NCBI GenBank assembly: GCA_020849725.1
Contig: JADLAZ010000062.1
Location: 1 to 34,071 of the forward strand
DNA from: Chloroflexota bacterium
GTDB taxonomy: Bacteria; Chloroflexota; Chloroflexia; Thermomicrobiales; JADLAZ01
DNA: 34,071 nucleotides
Direction: 5' to 3'
Position 1 is the first letter of the stretch. Every line of letters starts with the position of its first letter. The notes beneath the pieces were generated by a model. It searched no databases. It saw nothing but the letters and a program-made list of their open reading frames with translations, and was not told where the DNA came from. The position numbers and the translations under genes are program-made. Positions 21,263-29,897 of the stretch are shown here, piece by piece.

Positions 21263-23374
21263 GTGCGAGTCTTATCATCATGCGGATTGCCCATCCTGGT
21301 GATAGTCGGCCTCGTTCTGACCGGTTGCGGCCAGCCAGCGCCGGCGACGTCCACACCGGCCGTGGTGGTCGTGACGGCGACACCCGACACCAAGCCAGCC
21401 GCCACCAACACGACCGCGCCGGCCGCGACCGCGACGACGGCCGCGGCGCCGACCACCGCGGCCACGGCGGCGGCAAAATCCGGCGATTCGATCAAGCCCG
21501 CTGGCACGCCAGCGGCCGGCGCCACGCCTGGCTCGCTCGGCATCAGCACGCCGGCAGCCCAGAGCGGCGGCAAGACGCAGGTTGAGGCGCTCTGGTTCGC
21601 CAGTGGGCCGCAAGGGTTCAGCGGCGGCACCTCCAAGGTCGCCGTCTCGGTCGAGAAGAACACCGGCGGCGGGACGAGAGAGCTGCGTGTCGGCTTTTTC
21701 GAGTCCGAAGTCGGCGGCTCGGGTGGGATGTGGCGCGCCGCCGGCTGGATGGCGGTCATCACCTCCGGCCTGCTGCTCGGTGTCGACCCGGCCGATTACC
21801 GCTACACCTACGATGTCGGTGGCCGCATCGACGGCCCGTCGGCCGGCACGCTGATGACCGTCGCCACCCTGGCGACGATCCTGGGCCACCCCGTCAAGAG
21901 CGACGTCACCATGACCGGCACAATCAACCCGGACGGCACGGTCGGCCCGGTCGGCGGCATCCCGCAGAAGATCGACGGCGCCGCCAAGGCCGGCAAGAAG
22001 ACCATCCTCATCCCTGCCGGGCAGCGCCAATCAGTCGACATGGCCACCAAGCAGAGCGTCGATGTCGTTGACCGTGGCCGCCGCCAGAGCGTCGATGTCA
22101 AGGAAGTGTCCGATATCTACGAAGCCTACGAGCTACTGACCGGCCGACCGCTGCCGAAGCCGACCGGCATGAAGGAGGTCCGGCCGGCGCTGCCTGGCGC
22201 CTCCTTCGAGCGCACGCGGGCCAAGGCCAAGGAGTGGTACACGCGCTACTGGCAACTGCAGGGGCAGTACAACGCGCTGCCCGAGGCCGTGCGCCTGGAA
22301 TTCACCAATGGCCTCATGGCGCAGGCGGAGCAGATGGGGAGCAAGGCCGATAGCCTCTACCAGCAGGGCGCGCCCAGCGCCGCCTACAACCGAGCATTCA
22401 ATGCCGCGCTCTATGCCGCCATCGGCTACCACAGCTCGAAGGTGGTCGAGGCGTTCGTGGCTGGTGGCCTCGACGGGGGCGTCAAGTATCTCCAGGCGAT
22501 GCGATCGGTCAATCTCAAGATCGACGGCTTCCTGGACCGGCTCGAAACGCAGCAGGCCGCCAGCCTGGGCGACGTCGCCGCCATCTCCGGCGCCTACGGT
22601 GATGCGACGCTGGCGATGGGCCTGATCAGCCTGGCCGAGTCGGCGCTGCAACGCGAGGCCAAGACCGAGGACGCGATCATCACCAAGTTGACGGAGGCGA
22701 CGCTCTACTACGTGCTGGCCGATCAGGTGGTCGAGGCGGCCAAGGATCAGACCGACATCGGCCTCGGCTTCAGCAAAGCACCCGCGCCGTCGCAGGCGAC
22801 GGTCGAGAGCCTGGCCGAGTTGTTCCGCCGCGCGGCCGAGGCCAATCTCAACTACTTCGAGAACGTCGTCATCAACGAGATCGCTGACGGCGTCGGCGCG
22901 CACCCGAACATCATCAAGGCCCGCTTCGCCTCGCGCGATTTCACCTACACGTTCGCACTGGCGTCGCTGAACGCCATGGCGTCGCTGAAGAAGCGCGCAC
23001 CGTCGGGGATGCAAGGCGCCTACGCAACGCTCGGCGGCGCGGTGCAGTCCTATTCGATGTCGTCGGTGCTGGTGGCCAAGTACTACTCGCTGGGCGCCAT
23101 GCTCGACGACGACGGCAACATCACTGAGGTCCGCAACGAGCGGGCGATGATCAACATGCTTGACTTCGCCGAGAAGCGGGCCAAGGAGATCATCGGTCTG
23201 AACATGGCGATCGGCGCCGATGCCGTTAGCCCAGTGATCAGCTACGAAACCGCTAAGCTCGATCGCGAGGGCAACGTGGAGGGCAAGTTCAGCGCGCTGC
23301 AAGGCTTCTGGTCGGCCGCGCTGCAAGGCCAGATGCTCGGCATCCTCAGCGGCAAGGCATCGATCGTGAAGTAG
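21263..23374 (+). CDS. Lipoprotein with Lon-type (S16) Ser-Lys protease domain
   Basis: 703 aa from GTG 21263, six nt after GAGGAG. The N-terminus is a lipoprotein signal with lipobox LTGC (C22), followed by an Ala/Thr/Pro-rich spacer to about residue 105. Residues about 108-300 match the Lon proteolytic domain. Nucleophile S193 lies in GRIDGPSAGTLMTVATLA; MTGTINPDGTVGPVGGIPQK carries the partner K236. The 43-residue Ser-Lys spacing equals that of E. coli Lon (S679-K722). There is no AAA+ ATPase domain. After the protease core come three QSVD units (residues 256-279) and DIYEAYELLTGR. The last ~380 residues are helix-rich and unrecognised. It should act outside the cytoplasmic membrane without ATP; the substrate is unknown. 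It stands as an apparent single gene. Confidence 0.85.
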   Translation: MRVLSSCGLPILVIVGLVLTGCGQPAPATSTPAVVVVTATPDTKPAATNTTAPAATATTAAAPTTAATAAAKSGDSIKPAGTPAAGATPGSLGISTPAAQSGGKTQVEALWFASGPQGFSGGTSKVAVSVEKNTGGGTRELRVGFFESEVGGSGGMWRAAGWMAVITSGLLLGVDPADYRYTYDVGGRIDGPSAGTLMTVATLATILGHPVKSDVTMTGTINPDGTVGPVGGIPQKIDGAAKAGKKTILIPAGQRQSVDMATKQSVDVVDRGRRQSVDVKEVSDIYEAYELLTGRPLPKPTGMKEVRPALPGASFERTRAKAKEWYTRYWQLQGQYNALPEAVRLEFTNGLMAQAEQMGSKADSLYQQGAPSAAYNRAFNAALYAAIGYHSSKVVEAFVAGGLDGGVKYLQAMRSVNLKIDGFLDRLETQQAASLGDVAAISGAYGDATLAMGLISLAESALQREAKTEDAIITKLTEATLYYVLADQVVEAAKDQTDIGLGFSKAPAPSQATVESLAELFRRAAEANLNYFENVVINEIADGVGAHPNIIKARFASRDFTYTFALASLNAMASLKKRAPSGMQGAYATLGGAVQSYSMSSVLVAKYYSLGAMLDDDGNITEVRNERAMINMLDFAEKRAKEIIGLNMAIGADAVSPVISYETAKLDREGNVEGKFSALQGFWSAALQGQMLGILSGKASIVK

Positions 23375-23423
23375 CTGGAGCGGAACGCGTGGGCCACGTA
23401 GGGGGAGTCCTCGTAGACAACTC

Positions 23424-23457
23424 CTACTGGCTCTACTGGCTCTACTGGCTCTACTGG
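23424..23457 (+). repeat. Tandem 9-bp repeat before the D-2-hydroxyacid dehydrogenase gene
   Basis: Three complete CTACTGGCT units and a fourth partial one, running directly into the GGAGGG ribosome site of the downstream gene. The last 16 bases up to GGAGG (23445-23460) are identical to 13035-13050 in front of yajQ. Confidence 0.85.
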
Positions 23458-23465
23458 AGGGACCC

Positions 23466-24407
23466 ATGAGCCTGGTGATCTGGCCGCCACAGAGCGCGGA
23501 ATGGGTGACCGCTATTCGCGAGGCGGCGGGCGACACGCCAGTGCTGACGCCGGCCGATGAGGCGGCGGCGCTGGCGGCGGCGCCGGCGGCCGAGGGCTGG
23601 GTCGGGCGGCTGACGCCGGCGCTGCTGGAGCGCGCACCCCGCCTGCGCTGGTTGCAGGCGCTGTCGATCAGCCTGGAACACACGGTCTTCCCGGACCTGA
23701 TCGCGGCCGATGTGACGTTGACGAACATGCGGCACATCTACGACGACCACATCGCCAATCACGTGCTGGCGCTGTTCCTGGCGCTGTGCCGCGACCTGCC
23801 ACGGCTGACCCGTCGCCAGCTGGCGCGCGAGTGGGCGCCGCGGACGGTCGAGGTGCGCGATCCGGCGGCGATGACGGTGCTGGTGCTGGGTCTGGGCGGC
23901 ATCGGCGCCGAGGTCGTGCGCCGGCTGAGTGTGCTTGGTCCGACCCTGATTGGCGTGGACCCGAAGGTGATCGTCCTGCCGGAACTAGCGGAGCTGGCCC
24001 GGCCGGCGGCGCTGCCGGACCTGCTGCCGCGCGCTGACGCTGTCATCATCTGTGCGCCGCACACACCGGAGACCGAAGGGCTGTTCGACGAGGCGATGTT
24101 TCAGTGCATGCAGTCAACGGCGCTGTTCATCAACATCGGCCGCGGCAAGATCGTGCGGCTGGCGGCGCTGGAGCGGGCGCTGGCCGAGGGCTGGATCGCC
24201 GGCGCGGGACTGGACGTCTTCGAGACAGAGCCGCTGCCGGCCGACAGCCCACTGTGGGCGATGGAGAACGTCATCATCACACCACACACGGCCGGCTTCG
24301 GGCCGGCGGTGGAGACGCGGCGGCTGGCAGTGGTGCTGGAGAACGTCCGCCACTTCGTCGCCGGCCAGCCGCTAACCAACGTCACCGATAAGGCGCGCTG
24401 GTACTGA
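23466..24407 (+). CDS. D-isomer-specific 2-hydroxyacid dehydrogenase
   Basis: 313 aa. Split catalytic domain around a Rossmann fold: GLGGIG at 142-147 binds NAD(P). The catalytic triad is R226 (INIGRGKIV), E255 (DVFETEP) and H274 (TPHTAG), all present. It oxidises a D-2-hydroxy acid or reduces the matching keto acid. The substrate is uncertain; the sequence is closer to the glyoxylate/hydroxypyruvate-reductase-like group than to SerA, as there is no ACT domain. The ATG follows GGAGGG by 5 nt. The stop lies 15 bp from the convergent AI-2E transporter gene. Confidence 0.93.
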   Translation: MSLVIWPPQSAEWVTAIREAAGDTPVLTPADEAAALAAAPAAEGWVGRLTPALLERAPRLRWLQALSISLEHTVFPDLIAADVTLTNMRHIYDDHIANHVLALFLALCRDLPRLTRRQLAREWAPRTVEVRDPAAMTVLVLGLGGIGAEVVRRLSVLGPTLIGVDPKVIVLPELAELARPAALPDLLPRADAVIICAPHTPETEGLFDEAMFQCMQSTALFINIGRGKIVRLAALERALAEGWIAGAGLDVFETEPLPADSPLWAMENVIITPHTAGFGPAVETRRLAVVLENVRHFVAGQPLTNVTDKARWY

Positions 24408-24422
24408 GCCGGCGGCGCGGCG

Positions 24423-25547
24423 TTAGTCGCCGGGCTTTTCGGCTCGCTCGTCACCCACCAGATAGCCAACCGCGGCGCGGCCAGCCGCCAGCGCCTCGGC
24501 GCCGGTTGGCAGCGGCGTCTCGTCGGCGCGCGTCGTGTGCAGCTCGTCGATCAGAATGACGATGATGACGACCACCGGCATCGCCAGCAGAATGCCCAGC
24601 ACACCACCGATCAGATTGCCGATCATCAGCGCAACGATGACGGTCACCGGGTGGACGCGAGCCGCTCGGCTGAGCAGGTAGGGCGCGATGATGTTGCCGC
24701 CGATGATGCCGAAAACCATGCTCCCCAGCCAGGCCAGCAGCGCCGTCAGCGGCGACACCGTCAGGGCGGCGGCGGTGGTCAGGATGTTGCCGACGATGTT
24801 GCCCAGGTAGGGGATGAACTCCAGCAGGCCGCTGACAACGCCGATCGGCACGGCGTACGGCACTCCCAGGACGAGATTGACGACGATATAGGTGACGGTG
24901 TAGTAGGCCGAGATGCCGAGCTGCGCCACCATCCACCGGCCCAGGCCGCGGCCGATGTTGACGGTGACGCGCGCGATACGCGGGCGGTGCTGGGGTGGCA
25001 CGGCCGTGCGCAGCAGAGACGTGCCGATCGTGCGGTCGCTGACCAGGAACAAGACCAGCACGCCGATGATGAGCAGGTTGAGAAACAGGCCCCCGAGCGA
25101 CAGGATCGCCCGCAGCAGCGTGCCGGCCGCCTGGCTCAGCAAGAGCGTCAGGCTCGCGCGCTGGCTCACGACCGGTTCGGCAATGATCGGCCCGACGATC
25201 TGCTCCAGTCCCGCGATCAGTTGGGCGATCTCCTCGTCCGACTGCGCGGTCAGCCGCGACAGGCCGTTCAGCAGTGGGCCAAGCACGAGAAAGACGACAA
25301 CGCCAGACACCAGCGCGATCGCCGCGTACACCCCGATCACCGTCACCACGCGCGGCACGCGCCGCTCCTCCAGCCGGTTCGCCAGCGGCGAAATCAGCAG
25401 CGTGATGATGACGGTCACGAACAGCATCGTCAGCAGTCCGAACAGACCGCCGAGGATCGGCAAGAAGCCGATGAGCAAGAGCGCCGTGATGAGCAAGCCG
25501 GCGAGCGCCAGCCCCAATCGTGTCAGGTACTGCTGGTCCCTCAGCAT
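24423..25547 (-). CDS. AI-2E family transporter (PerM/TqsA-like)
   Basis: 374 aa from ATG 25547 with GGAG 6 nt upstream. About eight helices: paired N-terminal helices, a soluble region rich in Glu/Ile (about 80-150), then a helical core. Family landmarks are YTVTYIVVNLVLGVPYAVPIGVVSGLLEFIPYLG, ending in the conserved G-L-L-x-F-I-P-Y-x-G motif, and GNIIAPYLLSRAARVHPV. Members have been reported to export autoinducer-2 or exchange Na+/H+; most are uncharacterised. No quorum genes are nearby, so the name reflects family only. Confidence 0.94.
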   Translation of the reverse strand: MLRDQQYLTRLGLALAGLLITALLLIGFLPILGGLFGLLTMLFVTVIITLLISPLANRLEERRVPRVVTVIGVYAAIALVSGVVVFLVLGPLLNGLSRLTAQSDEEIAQLIAGLEQIVGPIIAEPVVSQRASLTLLLSQAAGTLLRAILSLGGLFLNLLIIGVLVLFLVSDRTIGTSLLRTAVPPQHRPRIARVTVNIGRGLGRWMVAQLGISAYYTVTYIVVNLVLGVPYAVPIGVVSGLLEFIPYLGNIVGNILTTAAALTVSPLTALLAWLGSMVFGIIGGNIIAPYLLSRAARVHPVTVIVALMIGNLIGGVLGILLAMPVVVIIVILIDELHTTRADETPLPTGAEALAAGRAAVGYLVGDERAEKPGD

Positions 25548-25670
25548 CACGGTCTCCGTTCTGCACCAGCGTCGATTCCAGTCCACGTCTCGCGAACGCG
25601 GAACCGGTCAGGATGCCGCGCGAGGCCATTCTAGCAGCACATTCTTTGGCCCGGTGCATCACCGGCCTGG

Positions 25671-25913
25671 TCAGCCGTGCGCCGTTGTCAGCGTCGCTGG
25701 CCGCCCCCAGAACGCCCCGTAGCGCTCGGCGGCGGCGGCGAGCATCTGCTGCTGGCCATCATGGAGCGTGGTGAACAGGTTGGTTTCGATCGACAGCCCC
25801 CGACCGCTGATGGTGCGCCGCCAGGCGCCGGCACGGCGCTCGTCGATCAGAATCGGACGGTAGAAGGTATCCTGCCAGGCCGGAGCATGGCACGAGCCGG
25901 CGGCGGGCGCCAG
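25671..25913 (-). pseudogene. 3' remnant of an AlkZ/YcaQ-like winged-helix DNA glycosylase gene
   Basis: Conceptual translation of the minus strand gives about 70 residues from WQDTFYRPILIDERRAGAW through RRTISGRGLSIETNLF to YGAFWGRPATL and a stop at 25671-25673. This matches the C-terminus of winged-helix DNA-binding/AlkZ-type proteins, in which a V-D-G-x-x-x-G-x-W-R-R segment precedes a beta-strand and a final helix ending in FLGRP. Upstream of TGG at 25877 similarity stops, and an in-frame TGA occurs at 25914-25916. No start codon or ribosome site exists in the fragment. The rest of the gene (about 300 residues) is missing, replaced by the start region of the hydrolase gene. Confidence 0.7.
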
Positions 25914-25994
25914 TCAATCCACCCCACCTGAGGGTATCATGCCCTCACGGCCGGTGAGCGAGACCGGGCAGCGCGTGGGGAGAGCGAGCCAGGC

Positions 25995-26903
25995 GTGGAT
26001 GACCGGGAGACCCAACGACGGGCGCTGCGTGATCTGCTCGGCGACCTGCCGCCACGCGACCGCCCGATCGGCGCGCGCCTCATTGGCCAGGAGGAGCGCG
26101 ACGGCTACGTGCTGGAGACGCTCGTCCTCGACCTGAACGGTCTGGAGGCCGTGCCGGCCGTCTTCGTTCGGCCACGCGCCGCCACCGGTCGGCTGCCGGC
26201 CGTGCTGTACAACCACAGCCACGGCGGCAACTACGTTCTCGGCAAGACCGAGCTGTTGACCGGCCGCGAGTACCTTCAGGCGCCGCCCTACGCCGAGGCG
26301 CTCGCCAGCCAGGGGTACGCCGTGCTGGCCATCGACCACTGGCTCTTCGGCGAGCGCCGCGGCCGCAGCGAGTCCGAGTTGTTTAAAGAGACGCTCTGGC
26401 AGGGCCGGGTGGTGTGGGGCTTGATGGTCTACGACAGCCTGCGGGCGATTGACTACCTGGCCACGCGCGACGACGTCGACCTGAGCCGGTTGGCGACGCT
26501 CGGCATGTCGATGGGCAGCACGATGGCCTGGTGGCTGGCGGCGCTCGACGAGCGAGTGCGGGTGTGCATCGACCTATGCTGCCTGACCGACTTCCAGGCG
26601 CTGATCGACACGCGCGGACTGGACAGCCACGGCCTCTACTACTACGTGCCTGGACTGCTCAAGCACTTCGACACGGCGGCGATCAACGCGCTCGTCGCCC
26701 CGCGCCCACACCTCAGCCTGGCGGGCATCCACGACCGACTGACGCCACCGGCCGGCCTGGACCGCATCGACGCGGCGCTGACAGCGGTGTACGCCGCCCA
26801 CGGCGCGCCCGAGGCCTGGCGCCTGGGGCGCTACGGCGTCGGCCACGTCGAGACGGCGGCCATGCGGGCGTTGGTCCTGGCCTGGCTGGCGCGCTGGCTG
26901 TAG
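25995..26903 (+). CDS. Alpha/beta hydrolase (dienelactone hydrolase/acetyl-xylan-esterase-like)
   Basis: 302 aa from GTG 25995. The oxyanion-hole region is [11 protein letters not shown]. The nucleophile elbow is GMSMGS with S172. The acid is probably D247 in GIHDRLTP, and the base H284 in GVGHVET, so the triad is complete. The segment [16 protein letters not shown] between the oxyanion hole and the elbow is typical of the larger cytoplasmic esterase/peptidase-like hydrolases of the DUF1100/Abhydrolase_7 kind. No signal peptide is present. The substrate is unknown. The 5' end abuts the AlkZ remnant, so its upstream region may have been reshaped by that deletion. Confidence 0.87.
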   Translation: MDDRETQRRALRDLLGDLPPRDRPIGARLIGQEERDGYVLETLVLDLNGLEAVPAVFVRPRAATGRLPAVLYNHSHGGNYVLGKTELLTGREYLQAPPYAEALASQGYAVLAIDHWLFGERRGRSESELFKETLWQGRVVWGLMVYDSLRAIDYLATRDDVDLSRLATLGMSMGSTMAWWLAALDERVRVCIDLCCLTDFQALIDTRGLDSHGLYYYVPGLLKHFDTAAINALVAPRPHLSLAGIHDRLTPPAGLDRIDAALTAVYAAHGAPEAWRLGRYGVGHVETAAMRALVLAWLARWL

Positions 26904-26964
26904 GCCGTTCCGCCCACCGATAGACCACGTCGCCGCTGCCGTGGGCGCTGGCGCGTCCACGGCT

Positions 26965-27861
26965 TCAGCCAGCGCCGGATGATGGCTCTACCTCCCCGGC
27001 GCCGATCGGAGTGGCGCCAGGACGCCGGGCCAGGCCGCGCACCGCCAGCCCGGCGTACGGCAGAGTGCTGGCGGCCACCAGCACGTACAGCCAGATCGCC
27101 GGCCGGCTCCAGTCGAGGGTGTCGGCGTAGCGTGCCACGACCACCAACTGCAGGAGACCTAGCGCCACGCTGCTGACCAGGCCGGCGCGCGTCCGGTAGA
27201 TGTCGTTCTCCCAGACGATCTGGCCGGACACGATGCCGATGCCGACCAGCCAGGAGCCGACTGCCCGCGCCGTCAGCGGCGTCAATGTCCACGGCCAGAG
27301 CGGCGCGGCGACGGCCGGCGCCGCGAACAGGAGGAGGCCGACGACGACCAACAGCGCACACTGCCCGGCCAGCAGCAACCGCACCCAGGTCGGCAGTGGC
27401 GTCTGACGTGGTGGGTCGGGCCGGCGGTCGCGCTGCTGGGCGACGGCGATCGCTAGCTGCCAGACCAGCGCCACCACGTAGACCACGAGCCAGGACCATC
27501 CGGCAACAACCGCCGACACCGGCCGCTCGCCGCCCAGATGAAAGCGGTCGAGGTGCAGGAGGGTCGCCGCCAACATCAGGGCAGTGAAGGCCAGCACGCC
27601 GTAGAGGGCGATCCGCGCACGTGCCCAGGAGCGCTCGCGGCTGGCCAGAAATATCAGTATGCTGCCGGCCCAGTAGTTCGCGCCCAGAAAGGCGGCCGTC
27701 ACCGGCGGCGCGATCGTCCAGGCAAAGAACGTGGCCGTCGCTTCGGCCAGGACGAACAACTGGACGCCAGCCACCACGTCAAGTGCGATAGCCGCCAGAA
27801 GCCAGGCACGCGTCAGCGGCAGCGTCGGCCGGAATGACCCAGGAGCGATGCTGGCGTTCAT
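26965..27861 (-). CDS. Multi-pass membrane protein of unknown function
   Basis: 298 aa from ATG 27861, which has a GGGAGGG site directly upstream; the frame is open for 55 further codons without support. About eight helices. The two halves look alike: AWLLAAIALDVVAGVQLFVL...ATATFFAWTIAPPVTAAFLGANYW in the first, and VRLLLAGQCALLVVVGLLLF...VAAPLWPWTLTPLTARAVGSWL in the second. Each has a helix followed by W-P/A-W-T-(I/L)-x-P and a glycine-rich helix. This implies an internal duplication of a four-helix unit. I do not recognise a named family. It is convergent with the hydrolase gene (61 bp between the stops). Confidence 0.75.
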   Translation of the reverse strand: MNASIAPGSFRPTLPLTRAWLLAAIALDVVAGVQLFVLAEATATFFAWTIAPPVTAAFLGANYWAGSILIFLASRERSWARARIALYGVLAFTALMLAATLLHLDRFHLGGERPVSAVVAGWSWLVVYVVALVWQLAIAVAQQRDRRPDPPRQTPLPTWVRLLLAGQCALLVVVGLLLFAAPAVAAPLWPWTLTPLTARAVGSWLVGIGIVSGQIVWENDIYRTRAGLVSSVALGLLQLVVVARYADTLDWSRPAIWLYVLVAASTLPYAGLAVRGLARRPGATPIGAGEVEPSSGAG

Positions 27862-28055
27862 GGCCCTCCCTGTCAGCGCGCCTGCCGCCTGGTCGTAGTG
27901 GCGGCTTCTTGCGGACCACGCCCGGCGGCGCGATCTACCTGGGACACGATCCAGGCCATCGTACACCAAGCCGTCATGCCTGAACCCCGCCCGCCACGTG
28001 AGCGTGGCCCCTATACCGAAGCGCACATGGGAATAGTATACTTCGTATTGCGTAG

Positions 28056-28085
28056 CGTAAGGGCGGTTCGCGAACCGCCCCTACG
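28056..28085. repeat. 30-bp palindromic REP-like element
   Basis: A perfect 20-bp palindrome at 28061-28080, core GGGCGGTTCGCGAACCGCCC, extended by CGTA/TACG arms with one mismatched pair. It lies 31 bp after the stop of the Gfo/Idh/MocA gene. Palindromes of this GGGGCGGTTCGCGAACCGCCCC type recur as dispersed repeats in several bacterial lineages. It is the only copy in the window, and it could also serve as a transcription stop for the sugar cluster. Confidence 0.75.
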
Positions 28086-28115
28086 GTGGCCTGGGCATCC
28101 CGTCTGGGCTTCGGT

Positions 28116-29213
28116 TTAGAGGTGGACGGCCCGTCCCTCGGCCGCCGAGCGCTCGACCGCCGTCAGCAGCGCATGCCGCGTCACCGCGTGGGCGAAGTCG
28201 GGCGCGTACCGTTCCCCAGCGGCCATGGCGCGCGCGAGACGGGTATACGCCTGGGCCACGTTGCGCGGCGGCCCCGCCGGCACGCTCGGCGGGACCAGCG
28301 TGAGCCGCGCGGGGACCTCCATCATCGTCAGCGGTCCGTCGCCGCGCGCCCCATGCAACTGGTTGGGTCCGTTGTTGGGCGACCCGCCCGATATCACCAG
28401 TGTGCCGTCGCGCCCGTAGATCTCGAAGTGGTGGCCGCTCGGGTTGAGCGGCACGGTCGTGGCGAGGAATGACACCTCGGCGCCCTGGCCGAGGCGACCG
28501 GACACGCTGATCCAGTCGGGCGCATCGACGGGCATGGTCGCGCCGGTGTCGGTGTTGTGCCACTCGGTGATGCGCGTCGCCAGGCGCGCTGAGACGTCCT
28601 CGAACTCGCCCAGCACAAAGCAGAGCGCGTCGATCGCGTGCCCGCCGGCAATCGTCAGCGTGTTGGCGCCGTTGCGGCGGTCACCCTGCCAGATGCGGCC
28701 CAGCCCGCGCCGGGTCACCGCCTGACTGACCGCGCTCATGCGCGCCGAGACGACCTCACCGATGTAGCCCTGCTGAACAAGCTCGCGCGCGTAGATGAAG
28801 GTGGGATCGCTGCGCGCCTGCAGGCCCACGGCCGTGGCCACCGAGCGGTCCCGGGCCAGGTTGGCCATCTCCTCGGCCTCGGCGAGGTCTGCACCGAGCG
28901 GCCACTCGCAGAAGACCGCCTTCCCCGCCTCGAGCGCGCGCATAACCAGGCGGTGGTGCCCGGGGACCCGAACGACCACGGCGACGAGGTCGATCTCCGG
29001 ATGGGCGATCATCTCCTCGAAGTCGTGAAACGCGAGCGCGGCCCCGAAGGCCGCCGCCGACGCTTGCGCCGTCTCCGCATGGGCCGTGCAGACGGCTCTT
29101 AATTCGTAATCAGGCAGTGCACGCAGGGCGGGGACATGGGCATTGGCGCCCCAGCCGCTTCCACCAGGGGTAACGGTCGCGCCCACGATGCCGACACGGA
29201 TCGTCGCTGCCAT
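28116..29213 (-). CDS. Gfo/Idh/MocA-family sugar dehydrogenase
   Basis: 365 aa. The N-terminal Rossmann domain starts with IRVGIVGATVTPGGSGWGANAHVPAL, a longer glycine loop than the classical G-x-G-x-x-G and like that of the Gal80/galactose-dehydrogenase branch. Downstream motifs are AVVVRVPGHHRLVMRALEAG and FCEWPLG, where the usual EKP is EWP as in that branch. Thus the common catalytic Lys is replaced by Trp. The C-terminal alpha/beta domain includes GGHAIDALCFVLGEF. It probably oxidises a sugar or sugar derivative with NAD(P), although the Lys-to-Trp change could mean a different chemistry. The last gene of the minus-strand sugar cluster; GGGAGGA precedes its ATG. Confidence 0.9.
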   Translation of the reverse strand: MAATIRVGIVGATVTPGGSGWGANAHVPALRALPDYELRAVCTAHAETAQASAAAFGAALAFHDFEEMIAHPEIDLVAVVVRVPGHHRLVMRALEAGKAVFCEWPLGADLAEAEEMANLARDRSVATAVGLQARSDPTFIYARELVQQGYIGEVVSARMSAVSQAVTRRGLGRIWQGDRRNGANTLTIAGGHAIDALCFVLGEFEDVSARLATRITEWHNTDTGATMPVDAPDWISVSGRLGQGAEVSFLATTVPLNPSGHHFEIYGRDGTLVISGGSPNNGPNQLHGARGDGPLTMMEVPARLTLVPPSVPAGPPRNVAQAYTRLARAMAAGERYAPDFAHAVTRHALLTAVERSAAEGRAVHL

Positions 29214-29305
29214 GCTTCCTCCCTATCGCCAGCCCCCACGGGGGCGTCTCGACCAATCCCATCGCCATGACCAACCGATTGTATACCGGGAGATGATCGT
29301 CGTGG

Positions 29306-29773
29306 TCACTCGCGCCCCAGGAGCCGCATCCAGCCGCGTCCGGCCAGCAGCACCAGTGTGACGGCGCCCAGGATGGCGCCGATGATGGCGACCAGATACC
29401 CGCCGAGGCCGACGAACAGCAGGACCGTCTCGGGCCAATAGAAGTCCCGGTCCCACGTCGTGTCGTCGACCAGGACCGACCGGTCGCCGAAGTGGCAGGT
29501 AGCCCGCTGGGCGAGCCGCCCAGTTCGGCTCAACCTGAGCTTGGTGAAGGCAGTCGGCCGCTCGACGGTGTTGGCCAGGCGCTGGCAGGGTGCGGCCACC
29601 AGCGTGGGGGCGATTACCACATCGAGCGCCGTGCCCCAGGCTGCATTCAGGCCGGCCCAGAGCAACACGAAGCAGAGGCCGCCTCCGAGCAACCCCAGGC
29701 CAAGCTGGAGGAGCAGGAGCCAACCCGGTGTTCGGCTGTTTTCCGGCAGATCGGGGCGGGGCGGTCGCGTCAT
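29306..29773 (-). CDS. Small two-helix membrane protein, unknown function
   Basis: 155 aa from ATG 29773 (GGTGG upstream); an ATG at 29806 adds 11 residues. There is one helix near 19-45 and a second hydrophobic stretch near 110-145 that may span twice. Between them lies an extracytoplasmic domain of about 65 residues containing two cysteines (in APCQRL and ATCHFGD), a possible disulphide. There is no recognised family. It breaks the sugar cluster between the mutarotase-like and dehydrogenase genes, so its place in that pathway is uncertain. Confidence 0.6.
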   Translation of the reverse strand: MTRPPRPDLPENSRTPGWLLLLQLGLGLLGGGLCFVLLWAGLNAAWGTALDVVIAPTLVAAPCQRLANTVERPTAFTKLRLSRTGRLAQRATCHFGDRSVLVDDTTWDRDFYWPETVLLFVGLGGYLVAIIGAILGAVTLVLLAGRGWMRLLGRE

Positions 29774-29897
29774 TACCACCATGAACGTTGGCGGTGGCAT
29801 GTACACGGGCGCTCTTGGTGGCGCCCGCTCGACTCGTATGCTATCGGTGGCTAGTCAGTGGCGAGTACACCTGTCGTGACGGATTATCCTGGCTGCG

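Noticed and set aside
22133..23737. 534-codon minus-strand open frame
   Set aside because: Shadow of the S16 lipoprotein and of the intergenic repeat; its product lacks any family signature.
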